From the NCBI GenBank assembly GCA_021647375.1, contig JAKIUV010000028.1:1-29422 (forward strand): 29,422 bases of DNA, in the 5' to 3' direction. The stretch is from Robiginitomaculum sp. (GTDB lineage Bacteria; Pseudomonadota; Alphaproteobacteria; Caulobacterales; Maricaulaceae). Shown here in pieces: positions 15,856-22,779 of the stretch; positions within the stretch are counted from its first letter, which is position 1, and every line of letters begins with the position of its first letter. Made by a program: the position numbers and the translations under genes. Below the pieces are notes generated by a model. That model did not search any database. It was given only the letters and a program-made list of their open reading frames with translations, and was not told the origin of the DNA.

Positions 15856-16059
15856 TTATTTAGGGTTTGCCGCCTTGGCTATTGCCTCAAAAATAACGTC
15901 TGCGTGGCCAATATGGTTGGTCAAGAACAGGACAAGTTTGATGTTGAGCCGCATGCTTTCTTGCGGGGACAGGCCGGTATGAACATTTATAAGAGCTTCA
16001 TATACATCATCACATCTTAGCATATTAGCTTTTGTGTTCAATTTTATAACAGGTTTCAT
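15856..16059 (-). CDS. DUF2783 small protein
   Basis: A 67-residue protein of unknown function matching the DUF2783 pattern from memory: a DDVYEALINVHTGLSPQESMRLNIKLVLFLTNHIG core with a short C-terminal helix. Members typically sit beside an FAD-dependent aromatic hydroxylase and an MBL-fold protein, exactly as here. The ATG is one base after the hydroxylase stop, with GGGGGA upstream inside the hydroxylase end, so translation is coupled. It is the last gene of the nine-gene minus-strand operon. An accessory or stabilising role for the hydroxylase is plausible but not shown. It has no signal peptide and is probably a small helical cytosolic protein. Confidence 0.82.
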   Translation of the reverse strand: MKPVIKLNTKANMLRCDDVYEALINVHTGLSPQESMRLNIKLVLFLTNHIGHADVIFEAIAKAANPK

Positions 16060-16060
16060 A

Positions 16061-17650
16061 TTACGATCCCCCTTGTGCTATAGCACGTGAAAAGCCTTTT
16101 TTAATGTCGCTTTCGTGTGCGTGTGCCCACCTTGCCGCTACGATTTTATCAGGGCGGACGAGATAGCTTGTGCCTGCTCCGTAGCGTTCAAGCGCAAGAT
16201 TGTTCCCGGCTATGGTCAGTGTTGTTAAGCCTGTGCTTGGTGGCTTGTCACCAAAATGTAGCAAGGTGAATTCATCACCCAGACTTTCCAATAGCCAACC
16301 ATCTTTTCCGTTCACCGTAATCGGAGCATCAACACACACATGACCCGGTTTGGGGCCAACAGGAAATTCGCCACTGTCCGGGGTTGATAAGGGACTGTCA
16401 TGATAGGGGGTAGGCGTGGACAGACGGCCTGAATTAACCAATGGTCTGGCGAATTCATATGTATTTGCCAGCTCCAGAGCCGCGTCACGAAATGCGGTTG
16501 AAACTTCCGATTTGGGCGTGATAAAATCCGTCGATCTAGTCGAGTTTAAAATATTTTCATCAGCGCCTTGGGTGCGCTCAATATTATAACTTTCCAGCAG
16601 GCTTTCGGGCGCTTGCTTGCGTAAGATCATATCCAGCTTCCAAGCCAGATTTTGCGTATCGGGCAGGCCACTATTAGCCCCGCGCGCTCCGAATGGGCTG
16701 ACTTGATGGGCAGCATCACCGGCGAAAATCACCCGCCCGTGAACAAACCGCGCCATACGGCGGCACTGGAATGTGTAGATACTCATCCAATCTTCTTCGT
16801 ATTCAATATCTTCGCCGAGCAAGCCTTTAATAAAGGGGGCTACATTTTCAGACTTGATAGCCTCTTCGCGGTCGACATCCCAACCAAGTTGAAAATCAAG
16901 CCGCCAGATGTCGTCTGGCTGTTTGTGTAACAATGCCGTGCGACCCTTGTTAAAGGGTGGGTCAAACCAGAACCAGCGCTCGGACGGGCGGCTTTGTTTA
17001 AATTTAACATCGGCGATCAAGAAGCTGTCTTCGAATATTCGCCCTTCAAAATCCAGCCCCATCAACTCGCGAATAGTCGATTTTGAACCATCGCACGCCA
17101 GTACATAATCTGTCTCCAGCCTGTAATCACCGTCGCGGCTTGTGACTGTTAAGGTCGCGCCGTTCTCGTCGTGGGTCATGTCGCTTACGGCATGCCCCCA
17201 ACGTATGTCCACATTATCCATCTGCTCCAGAGCATCGACTAGATAATCTTCCACATAGTATTGCTGAATATTTACGAAGCCAGGATTCTTCTGGTCCTTG
17301 ACAGGCAGCATATCAAATTGGTAAACGGGATCAGAGCTATCCCCCCAAAACACTTTACCAACATTCCAGACCACACCTTTTTTAACGATGCGCTCGCCAA
17401 TACCAAGTTGGTCGAATATATCCAAAGCTTCTTTGGAATAACAAATGCCCTTACTGCCCGCCGATATAAAATCAAAAGCGGCCAGAATAGTGACCTGGTG
17501 CCCCTTGCGCGCCATGGCCAGCCCTAAGGCCAAGCCAATCGGCCCAGAACCAACAATGACAAAGGGATGTCGTGACCCTGCCACGCCCGATAGTTCTGGC
17601 GCCTTTTTATAGGGCTTCGGTTTATATATCGGGATACCTTCAAAACTCAT
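16061..17650 (-). CDS. FAD-dependent aromatic hydroxylase (MhpA-like)
   Basis: A 529-residue class A flavoprotein monooxygenase, the type that adds one oxygen atom to a phenolic ring using NAD(P)H and O2. The three hallmark motifs are present: the FAD dinucleotide fold GSGPIG (34-39), the DG motif in LACDGSKSTIRELMG (184-198) and the GD motif in VIFAGDAAHQVSPFGARGANSG (307-328). A C-terminal thioredoxin-like extension (about 410-529), as in phenol and 3-(3-hydroxyphenyl)propionate hydroxylases, seems to be present. The start is three bases after the MBL gene stop. The MBL, hydroxylase and DUF2783 genes form a tight unit. The substrate is not determined by sequence; a phenolic acid or hydroxylated ketone would suit the operon. 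Confidence 0.9.
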   Translation of the reverse strand: MSFEGIPIYKPKPYKKAPELSGVAGSRHPFVIVGSGPIGLALGLAMARKGHQVTILAAFDFISAGSKGICYSKEALDIFDQLGIGERIVKKGVVWNVGKVFWGDSSDPVYQFDMLPVKDQKNPGFVNIQQYYVEDYLVDALEQMDNVDIRWGHAVSDMTHDENGATLTVTSRDGDYRLETDYVLACDGSKSTIRELMGLDFEGRIFEDSFLIADVKFKQSRPSERWFWFDPPFNKGRTALLHKQPDDIWRLDFQLGWDVDREEAIKSENVAPFIKGLLGEDIEYEEDWMSIYTFQCRRMARFVHGRVIFAGDAAHQVSPFGARGANSGLPDTQNLAWKLDMILRKQAPESLLESYNIERTQGADENILNSTRSTDFITPKSEVSTAFRDAALELANTYEFARPLVNSGRLSTPTPYHDSPLSTPDSGEFPVGPKPGHVCVDAPITVNGKDGWLLESLGDEFTLLHFGDKPPSTGLTTLTIAGNNLALERYGAGTSYLVRPDKIVAARWAHAHESDIKKGFSRAIAQGGS

Positions 17651-17653
17651 GAC

Positions 17654-18613
17654 TTAATCCTGTAAAAGCGCCCAAACTTCACGGTCACGATCCATTGTCC
17701 AGATACGCGGCCAGTCAATGCCGTCATATTCGTCCCAAAGCCGCTGCACATTAAACGGCAAACAATGCTCGAAAATCGGCCAATGACCAAACTTTGGTGC
17801 CAAAGCTTTGTGGGTGGCCTCAAATGCATCTTTGAGCGTGCCGCCATTATCATGAGCCGCTTTGACGTGTTTTTGCATACCCAGTAAAAATTCACGGGTT
17901 TGCTCGATAGCTGCATCTACGTCCTTGCGGCCTCGCACGACTGCGCCGCGTCCGCCGATCAGCATTTCAGCCTCATAAGCTTTTACGTTATCAAGCGTGC
18001 CGCTGGCCCAATCCATATGGAATGCATCGCCAGTGTAAAGCGCCGCTTCTGCTTCGACCAAATCGCCCGCAAACAGAATTTTATGCTTGGGATACCAAAC
18101 CGCAATATCGCCCGCCGTATGGCCGCGTCCGCAAAATTTAAGCTCTAGGTGACCACGGTCTCCGCCCAGATCAATGGTCATTTCGTCCTTGAATGTCAGG
18201 TGAGGATGGGTCAGGCCGGGTATGCCGTCCGGTTCGCGGAACAAGCGCGGCATACGGCCAAATTCGCTGTCCCAGTCTTCTTTCCCGCGCTCATTAAGTA
18301 AAAACGCGGTTTTCTCGTGGGCGATAATTTCGTCCGCATCAAAGGCGCTCGCGCCTAAAACCCGCACTGCGTGATAATGAGTTAGCACTAGATAGCGGAC
18401 TGGTTTATCCGTGTGTTCACGCAGTTTTTTTAGCCAGTCCGACGCCGCCTTGGGCGTGGCGCGAGCCTCAATGGCGACGATGAAATCTTCACCTTCTATA
18501 GCGCCAATATTGGGGTCGCCCTCCGCCGTCAGAGCATATACCCCGTCCGCGAGTACGTTTAAAGTTTCAGTTTTTTCTTCCATGTCGTCTGATGATGCGA
18601 ATGCTTTAGCCAT
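17654..18613 (-). CDS. MBL-fold protein with a reduced metal site
   Basis: A 319-residue metallo-beta-lactamase-fold protein. The classic THxHxDH motif reads T78-H79-Y-H81-A-V83-R84, so the second-site aspartate and histidine are replaced. H165 (GRGHTAGD) and D184 (FAGDLVEA) are kept. The usual final histidine region reads GGRGAVVRG, with arginine instead. That leaves the ligands of one metal (H79, H81, H165, D184) but not the other. From memory, the THYHAVRVLGAS variant recurs in proteins next to DUF2783. The start at ATG 18613 is supported by AAGGAAAAT upstream; the longer frame from 18679 overlaps marR. The role may be hydrolysis of a ring-cleavage or thioester intermediate, but this is inference. 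Confidence 0.88.
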   Translation of the reverse strand: MAKAFASSDDMEEKTETLNVLADGVYALTAEGDPNIGAIEGEDFIVAIEARATPKAASDWLKKLREHTDKPVRYLVLTHYHAVRVLGASAFDADEIIAHEKTAFLLNERGKEDWDSEFGRMPRLFREPDGIPGLTHPHLTFKDEMTIDLGGDRGHLELKFCGRGHTAGDIAVWYPKHKILFAGDLVEAEAALYTGDAFHMDWASGTLDNVKAYEAEMLIGGRGAVVRGRKDVDAAIEQTREFLLGMQKHVKAAHDNGGTLKDAFEATHKALAPKFGHWPIFEHCLPFNVQRLWDEYDGIDWPRIWTMDRDREVWALLQD

Positions 18614-18647
18614 GTTATTTTCCTTTGGTTTTAATGTTAGTATTAAG

Positions 18648-19118
18648 TTATGTGGTATCGACAAGTTTAAGGTTAGCAACTTGCATGTCCTTGGCGTGCC
18701 GATTTGCCAATTTTTTTAATATAGATTTTAAGTGCTTGCGGTCTGTGGGCGTTAAGCCAGCCAAAACACTTTTTTCATGAATTTTCGCCTGCACAACCAA
18801 AGGCTTAACAAGTGCCAAGCCTTTGTCCGTAATGTGAATACTCACCCGGCGGCGGTCTTGGTGGCTGGTGCGTTTCTCAACCAGTTTTTCGCCGACCAAT
18901 TGGTCAACCAGTTTGGTCACACGCGACTGCTCATATAGAGCATATTTGGCCAGGGCGGTGAGGTACATGCCCGGACAATCCATTAGATTGATCAATATGC
19001 GCCATTTGGGCGGACTGACGCCAGCCGCGCGCAACTGATCATAGAACTCTTCAGAAAACGTATGACTAGCCAGCGCCAACTGAAACAGTAAATAATTATC
19101 AATAAATTTTTTGCTCAT
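18648..19118 (-). CDS. MarR family transcriptional regulator
   Basis: A 156-residue winged-helix dimeric regulator. The helix-turn-helix region covers about residues 50-80 (YLTALAKYALYEQSRVTKLVDQLVGEKLVEKR), followed by the wing with HQDRRRVSIHITDKG (about 86-100) and a long dimerisation helix. Family members usually repress a neighbouring catabolic operon and release DNA on binding an aromatic ligand. It lies within the operon, between the MFS transporter and the MBL gene. A 16-bp motif (19140-19155) lies 22 bases upstream of the start codon, and the same motif occurs in the TonB/cupin promoter region. Autoregulation plus control of the operon is the likely arrangement. The gap to the MBL gene is 34 bases. 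Confidence 0.92.
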   Translation of the reverse strand: MSKKFIDNYLLFQLALASHTFSEEFYDQLRAAGVSPPKWRILINLMDCPGMYLTALAKYALYEQSRVTKLVDQLVGEKLVEKRTSHQDRRRVSIHITDKGLALVKPLVVQAKIHEKSVLAGLTPTDRKHLKSILKKLANRHAKDMQVANLKLVDTT

Positions 19119-19139
19119 GGTTTCACACTATAAAAAGTA

Positions 19140-19155
19140 CATGATTTTTCATATA
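19140..19155. promoter_or_regulatory. Putative MarR operator, copy 1, at the marR promoter
   Basis: CATGATTTTTCATATA contains the inverted repeat ATGA-N4-TCAT (19141-19152). It is 16 bases identical to the reverse complement of 25249-25264. On the minus strand a perfect TATAAT lies at 19157-19162 just upstream, so the motif would sit around the transcription start of marR, a repressing position. No good -35 was seen. Assignment to MarR is inference from position. Confidence 0.55.
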
Positions 19156-19170
19156 TATTATAATGAGTTA

Positions 19171-19193
19171 AATGCAAAGCAATTTTTTGCATT
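19171..19193. promoter_or_regulatory. Inverted repeat between the MFS stop and marR
   Basis: AATGCAAA (19171-19178) and TTTGCATT (19186-19193) form a perfect 8-bp inverted repeat with a 7-base loop, ending three bases before the MFS stop codon at 19197. It lacks a T run on the minus strand, so it is a poor terminator. It may attenuate read-through from the MFS gene or be a regulatory site upstream of the marR -10. Confidence 0.35.
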
Positions 19194-19196
19194 ACG

Positions 19197-20387
19197 TCAC
19201 GTTTTAACACTTGATTGAACGCGGTTCCTGTGAGCCCGAAAAACCATCAATAAAAGAGGGAAAGAAATGCTCAGGCAGATCACACCAAATATTAGCACGG
19301 CGTTATAGTCCAGTGGCCCACCGCTAATTTTTTGCGCCACCGTCAACACTTTTGCGCCAATGGCATGTCCTAAGCCCAGGCCACAAGCGATGACAAAATT
19401 GACTAAGATAGCAACACGCCCAGAAGCATCCAGACTGGTGACACTGGCCAACAAATACGGAGCGGCAAACCACCAGGCAAATTTAAACACCAGCGAGGCA
19501 AGTGTATAAAACATGATAGTCTCAAGATCGAACAACAACAATATGCCCAAGCCAACAAGAATATAGCCTGCCGCAGACGGTAAGAGCCGACCATATTTTG
19601 TACTAATCCATGTGGCCGCACCCGCGCCAACCACGCCCAACAGTGATGAGATAGACAAGACATAGCCAATCGCATCCGCTTCCAGTCCGGCTTGGTCGGC
19701 AATACGTTCCACATAAGCCCATACACTGCCAATAGCCGTGTAGAATAAAAAGACAGCAAGTGCGCCAATGGCAATCATCCGTTTCGAGGCCGTCATCGCC
19801 CCTGTTTTCTTGCTGGTCGCCACGCCTTTCTTGGGCATGAAACGGGCTGGCAAAATCAAAAGCGCCATTGCGGCTGCCATAAAAATATAAAACCCGTCCA
19901 GTCCAATCGACGGCAAAAGCTTGGGAAGCAATGCAAAACCGATGACAGCGAAGACGATTTGCCCAAGCGACCAAAAACCAAAAGCGCGCTCCGGGTCTTT
20001 CATCATTCCGGCCACAACAATCGTCATGGTCATGAGCGTACCCAAAGCAAGGCCGGAGACAAACCTAACGATCAAGAAAATATCAAATGTGCTCACCAAG
20101 CACGAAACCACATAGCCAATGAACATTATGGCAATCGCGCCGTACAGAATTTTGTGCCAGTTAACGCGGCTAATCAGAAAAAAGGTTGAAATAGAAGAGA
20201 GTGCCGCACCGATAAGCTCTGCGGCGATGATATTGCCGCCTTGTTGGGGCGTAAAGCCCATATCCGTAACATAAGCCCCTACTAAAACCGGAGACAAGAC
20301 CGCCGCTGCGGGTGCGATTGTCGCAAGTAATGTCAGAGCCATGACTATTGCCCGGCTGTTTACGTCGACCTGTTTGATCGTGCCCAT
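19197..20387 (-). CDS. MFS transporter
   Basis: A 396-residue inner-membrane protein with about twelve hydrophobic segments and the major facilitator layout: two six-helix halves joined by a basic loop around residues 185-200 (MPKKGVATSKKTGAMTASK). The first helix reads IVMALTLLATIAPAAAVLSPVLVGAYV. Several helix breaks contain glycine-rich motifs (ALGLGHAIGA-like, GLGLGHAIGAKV near 355). The start ATG is preceded by GGGGGA. It lies between the VOC gene and marR in the catabolic operon, so it probably imports the aromatic substrate or exports a metabolite. The TonB receptor at the head of the operon would supply outer-membrane passage. The substrate is unknown. Confidence 0.88.
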   Translation of the reverse strand: MGTIKQVDVNSRAIVMALTLLATIAPAAAVLSPVLVGAYVTDMGFTPQQGGNIIAAELIGAALSSISTFFLISRVNWHKILYGAIAIMFIGYVVSCLVSTFDIFLIVRFVSGLALGTLMTMTIVVAGMMKDPERAFGFWSLGQIVFAVIGFALLPKLLPSIGLDGFYIFMAAAMALLILPARFMPKKGVATSKKTGAMTASKRMIAIGALAVFLFYTAIGSVWAYVERIADQAGLEADAIGYVLSISSLLGVVGAGAATWISTKYGRLLPSAAGYILVGLGILLLFDLETIMFYTLASLVFKFAWWFAAPYLLASVTSLDASGRVAILVNFVIACGLGLGHAIGAKVLTVAQKISGGPLDYNAVLIFGVICLSISFPLLLMVFRAHRNRVQSSVKT

Positions 20388-20443
20388 ATTTCCCCCTGAT
20401 TATTATATTTATATATTGAAACGATCAGTTCTTAGTTTGGTCT

Positions 20444-20995
20444 CTATTCAGGCCTGCGGATAATATCCTTGCCGTCCCAATTTTCGCTCATGCCCTTGAC
20501 CATAGAAAACAAGCCTTCAACTTCGGGGCTGATCTCGATCAGTTCTATCATGCCGCCATTGTCTTTGCGCGTATCAATATAGGCGAAACGCTTGCCGCCA
20601 ACGGGGCGAACCTCGCCGTAAAACGCCACTTCATAGCCCTGGGCTTTATAGCGCGCTACGTCTTCGTCAAAGGTCTCGGTTGAAACCGCCCAGTGGTGGA
20701 AACAACCATAACCTTTGTCTTTGACCACATCAGCATAGACATTGGGCACATCATTGTGAACGAACACCAATTCGTAACACATGGAGCCAGAATAGGCCAA
20801 AGCCACGGACAAATCGATGTCGGTCGGTTCCCCGTAATAAGTCATATTATCAGCTTCAAAATGTTCTAAGAGCAACCACGGCCCGATGCCCAATGTCTTT
20901 GTCCATTTGCGCGCGGCCACCTCAAGATCATCCACCACATAGGCGGTTTGCATAATACTGCCGAGTGGCTGTCCGAATGAAAGAATTTTGCTCAT
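20444..20995 (-). CDS. VOC (glyoxalase/dioxygenase fold) protein
   Basis: A 183-residue protein with two beta-alpha-beta-beta-beta units of the vicinal oxygen chelate fold. Unit 1 starts at IMQTAYVVDDLEVAARKW (14-31), and unit 2 at CFHHWAVSTETFDEDVARYKAQG (98-120). Candidate metal ligands by position are Q16, E75 (CYELVFV), H100 or H101, and E151 (GGMIELIEI). The first ligand position, often histidine, is glutamine. Such proteins include isomerases, dioxygenases and epimerases, and many are found in aromatic or steroid catabolic operons. The ATG follows AGGAAAT. It is 15 bases downstream of the SDR gene stop and 56 bases upstream of the MFS gene. Its reaction cannot be assigned. Confidence 0.87.
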   Translation of the reverse strand: MSKILSFGQPLGSIMQTAYVVDDLEVAARKWTKTLGIGPWLLLEHFEADNMTYYGEPTDIDLSVALAYSGSMCYELVFVHNDVPNVYADVVKDKGYGCFHHWAVSTETFDEDVARYKAQGYEVAFYGEVRPVGGKRFAYIDTRKDNGGMIELIEISPEVEGLFSMVKGMSENWDGKDIIRRPE

Positions 20996-21010
20996 ATCTA
21001 TTTCCTATAA

Positions 21011-21802
21011 TTAGTTGATAAGTTGCATGCCGCCGTCCACGACCATTTGCATGCCGGTAATATAACGGCTTTCGTCACTAGCTAGAAACAAAACTGCATT
21101 AGCTATATCTTCGGCCTGCCCAAATTCTCCGAGCGGAATGCGCGACGCAAAGTCGGCCTCTACCGCTGCCAAGGGCGCACCAGCCGTTGCGGCAGCATCC
21201 GCTATTAAATCATTATGCAGTTCCGTTTGAACTTGACCAGGATGCACACTGTTGCAGCGGATTTTATCGGGTGCGCCGTGCAAGGCGATGGATGTGCTGA
21301 GGTGGGCGACCGCTGCTTTGCTGGCACCGTAAGCAGTCAGAAACGGCGTCGGCGTCATGGACGCGACCGAAGACATATTGATGATAGAACCGCCGCCAGA
21401 TTTGCGCAACTCAGCTATCGCCGCCCGGCATCCTAAAAACACGCCCTCGACATTCACGCCGAAAGTGCGTTGCCAAGACTTAAGCGAGGTGTCCTCGGGC
21501 GATACACCGTCGCCAATCCCGGCAAGGCCGGCATTGTTGACCAAAACATCAAAGCCGCCAAATTCGTCTGTACATAAACTGATTATTTCCGGCCAGCGTT
21601 TCTCGTCGGTTACATCATGTAGGGCAAATTTTGCACCAATTTCTTTAGCCGTTTTGTCGCCCACGCTTGCGTCAATATCCGTAATAAGAACAGACGCGCC
21701 ATCTTTGATGAACGCGTCTGCAATCGCGCGCCCAAGGCCACGCGCCCCGCCTGTTACGATGCAACATTTTCCGGATAACCTAGTGCCGACTGAATTACTC
21801 AT
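21011..21802 (-). CDS. Short-chain dehydrogenase/reductase
   Basis: A 263-residue classical SDR. It has the cofactor motif TGGARGLG (17-24), an acidic residue after the second strand (D42 in LITDID) that favours NAD(H) over NADP(H), the NNAG motif (89-92), the catalytic S144 and Y158-x3-K162, and the C-terminal YITGMQMVVDGGM. It is a soluble tetrameric oxidoreductase, probably oxidising or reducing an alcohol or ketone intermediate. The start at 21802 is supported by AGGAA about 10 bases upstream; the longer frame from 21895 overlaps the hydrolase gene and adds residues unlike an SDR. It lies 8 bases downstream of the alpha/beta-hydrolase stop. Confidence 0.93.
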   Translation of the reverse strand: MSNSVGTRLSGKCCIVTGGARGLGRAIADAFIKDGASVLITDIDASVGDKTAKEIGAKFALHDVTDEKRWPEIISLCTDEFGGFDVLVNNAGLAGIGDGVSPEDTSLKSWQRTFGVNVEGVFLGCRAAIAELRKSGGGSIINMSSVASMTPTPFLTAYGASKAAVAHLSTSIALHGAPDKIRCNSVHPGQVQTELHNDLIADAAATAGAPLAAVEADFASRIPLGEFGQAEDIANAVLFLASDESRYITGMQMVVDGGMQLIN

Positions 21803-21810
21803 ACCATTTC

Positions 21811-22764
21811 CTAACTCCGCAAAGCCGCACCTATATAACGAGCAGCGTCTTCGAGAGCTTTTAAGGCGTCCGGAGACAGAGCCGTCATGGAGCAAAAACC
21901 GTGGGTCATGCTCGGATAATGTTTCAGCTTTGCGGTAATGTCTGCCGCTTCAAGGGCGTTTGCATATTGAATACCATCGTCTTGCACAGGGTCTTGCCCG
22001 CCCGTGATAATATAAGCTGGCGGCGCGTTTTCGAAACTATCGGCCAAGAGCGGCCATAGACGCGGGTCGTTTGATGAAAACGCCTCCTGGCCTGCATAGG
22101 ACGTTATGAAAAACTTCATATCGGCCTTATCAAGCGCATAACCTTGCCCAAATTTTTCATGGGAATGGGCTTTGCCGAAAGCTTGCAGGCCTGGATAAAT
22201 TAAAAATTGAAACGCCGGTTCGCCGCGCACGTCACCTCTGAGTGACAACGAAATCGAGGCCGCTATATTACCGCCCGCACTATCGCCGCCAACAATCAAT
22301 TTGGTCTTGTCCATGCCAAGTTCGTCCGCATGCGCGCAAGCCCAGTGAAACGCAGCCTGCGCATCGTCAACTGCCGCAGGGAAAGCATGTTCGGGAGCAA
22401 GACGATAGTCTACCGCAAGCACCGGAATATTACCCACGGAGCATATCCTGCGGCATGGGCGGTCATGGCTATCCAGCCCCCCCATAACCCAGCCGCCGCC
22501 GTGATAAAAAATCAAACCCGGACTATCAGGGATGGCATTTTTGGGTGTGTAAAGCCGAGCTTTCAAGGAGCCGTCCGCGCCCGCAACCTCAAGGTCGCGC
22601 ACCGAACCTACCTCTACAGCAGGCAGATCAACCATGTCCGGCAATGCGTTGAGCATAGCTCGCGCATTCTCCAGTCCAATCGCTTCAAAGCCAACCTGTT
22701 CAGCAGCATAAAATTGGTTGATAAATTGCAACATGCCCGGATCGGTTTTTGAATAGTCGGCCAT
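21811..22764 (-). CDS. Alpha/beta-hydrolase (hormone-sensitive lipase family esterase)
   Basis: A 317-residue esterase of the HSL (type IV) family. The oxyanion motif HGGGW (88-92) precedes the nucleophile elbow GDSAGG (160-165, S162). The remaining triad members are D258 (GGQDPVQDDG) and H288 (SMTHGF). There is no clear signal peptide, so it is probably cytosolic. It lies between the TonB receptor and the SDR gene, with very short gaps (15 and 8 bases). Such enzymes cleave short acyl or aryl esters. In this operon it could open an ester made by oxygenation of a ketone or release an aromatic acid from an imported ester; the substrate is inference. Confidence 0.92.
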   Translation of the reverse strand: MADYSKTDPGMLQFINQFYAAEQVGFEAIGLENARAMLNALPDMVDLPAVEVGSVRDLEVAGADGSLKARLYTPKNAIPDSPGLIFYHGGGWVMGGLDSHDRPCRRICSVGNIPVLAVDYRLAPEHAFPAAVDDAQAAFHWACAHADELGMDKTKLIVGGDSAGGNIAASISLSLRGDVRGEPAFQFLIYPGLQAFGKAHSHEKFGQGYALDKADMKFFITSYAGQEAFSSNDPRLWPLLADSFENAPPAYIITGGQDPVQDDGIQYANALEAADITAKLKHYPSMTHGFCSMTALSPDALKALEDAARYIGAALRS

Positions 22765-22779
22765 AACGAAATACCTTTT

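Noticed and set aside
15775..16020. Plus-strand open frame of 81 codons
   Set aside because: It starts inside tRNA-Asn and runs antisense to the DUF2783 gene.
21803..21895. Longer start for the SDR
   Set aside because: It overlaps the alpha/beta-hydrolase gene, and the added residues are basic and Cys-rich, unlike an SDR N-terminus.
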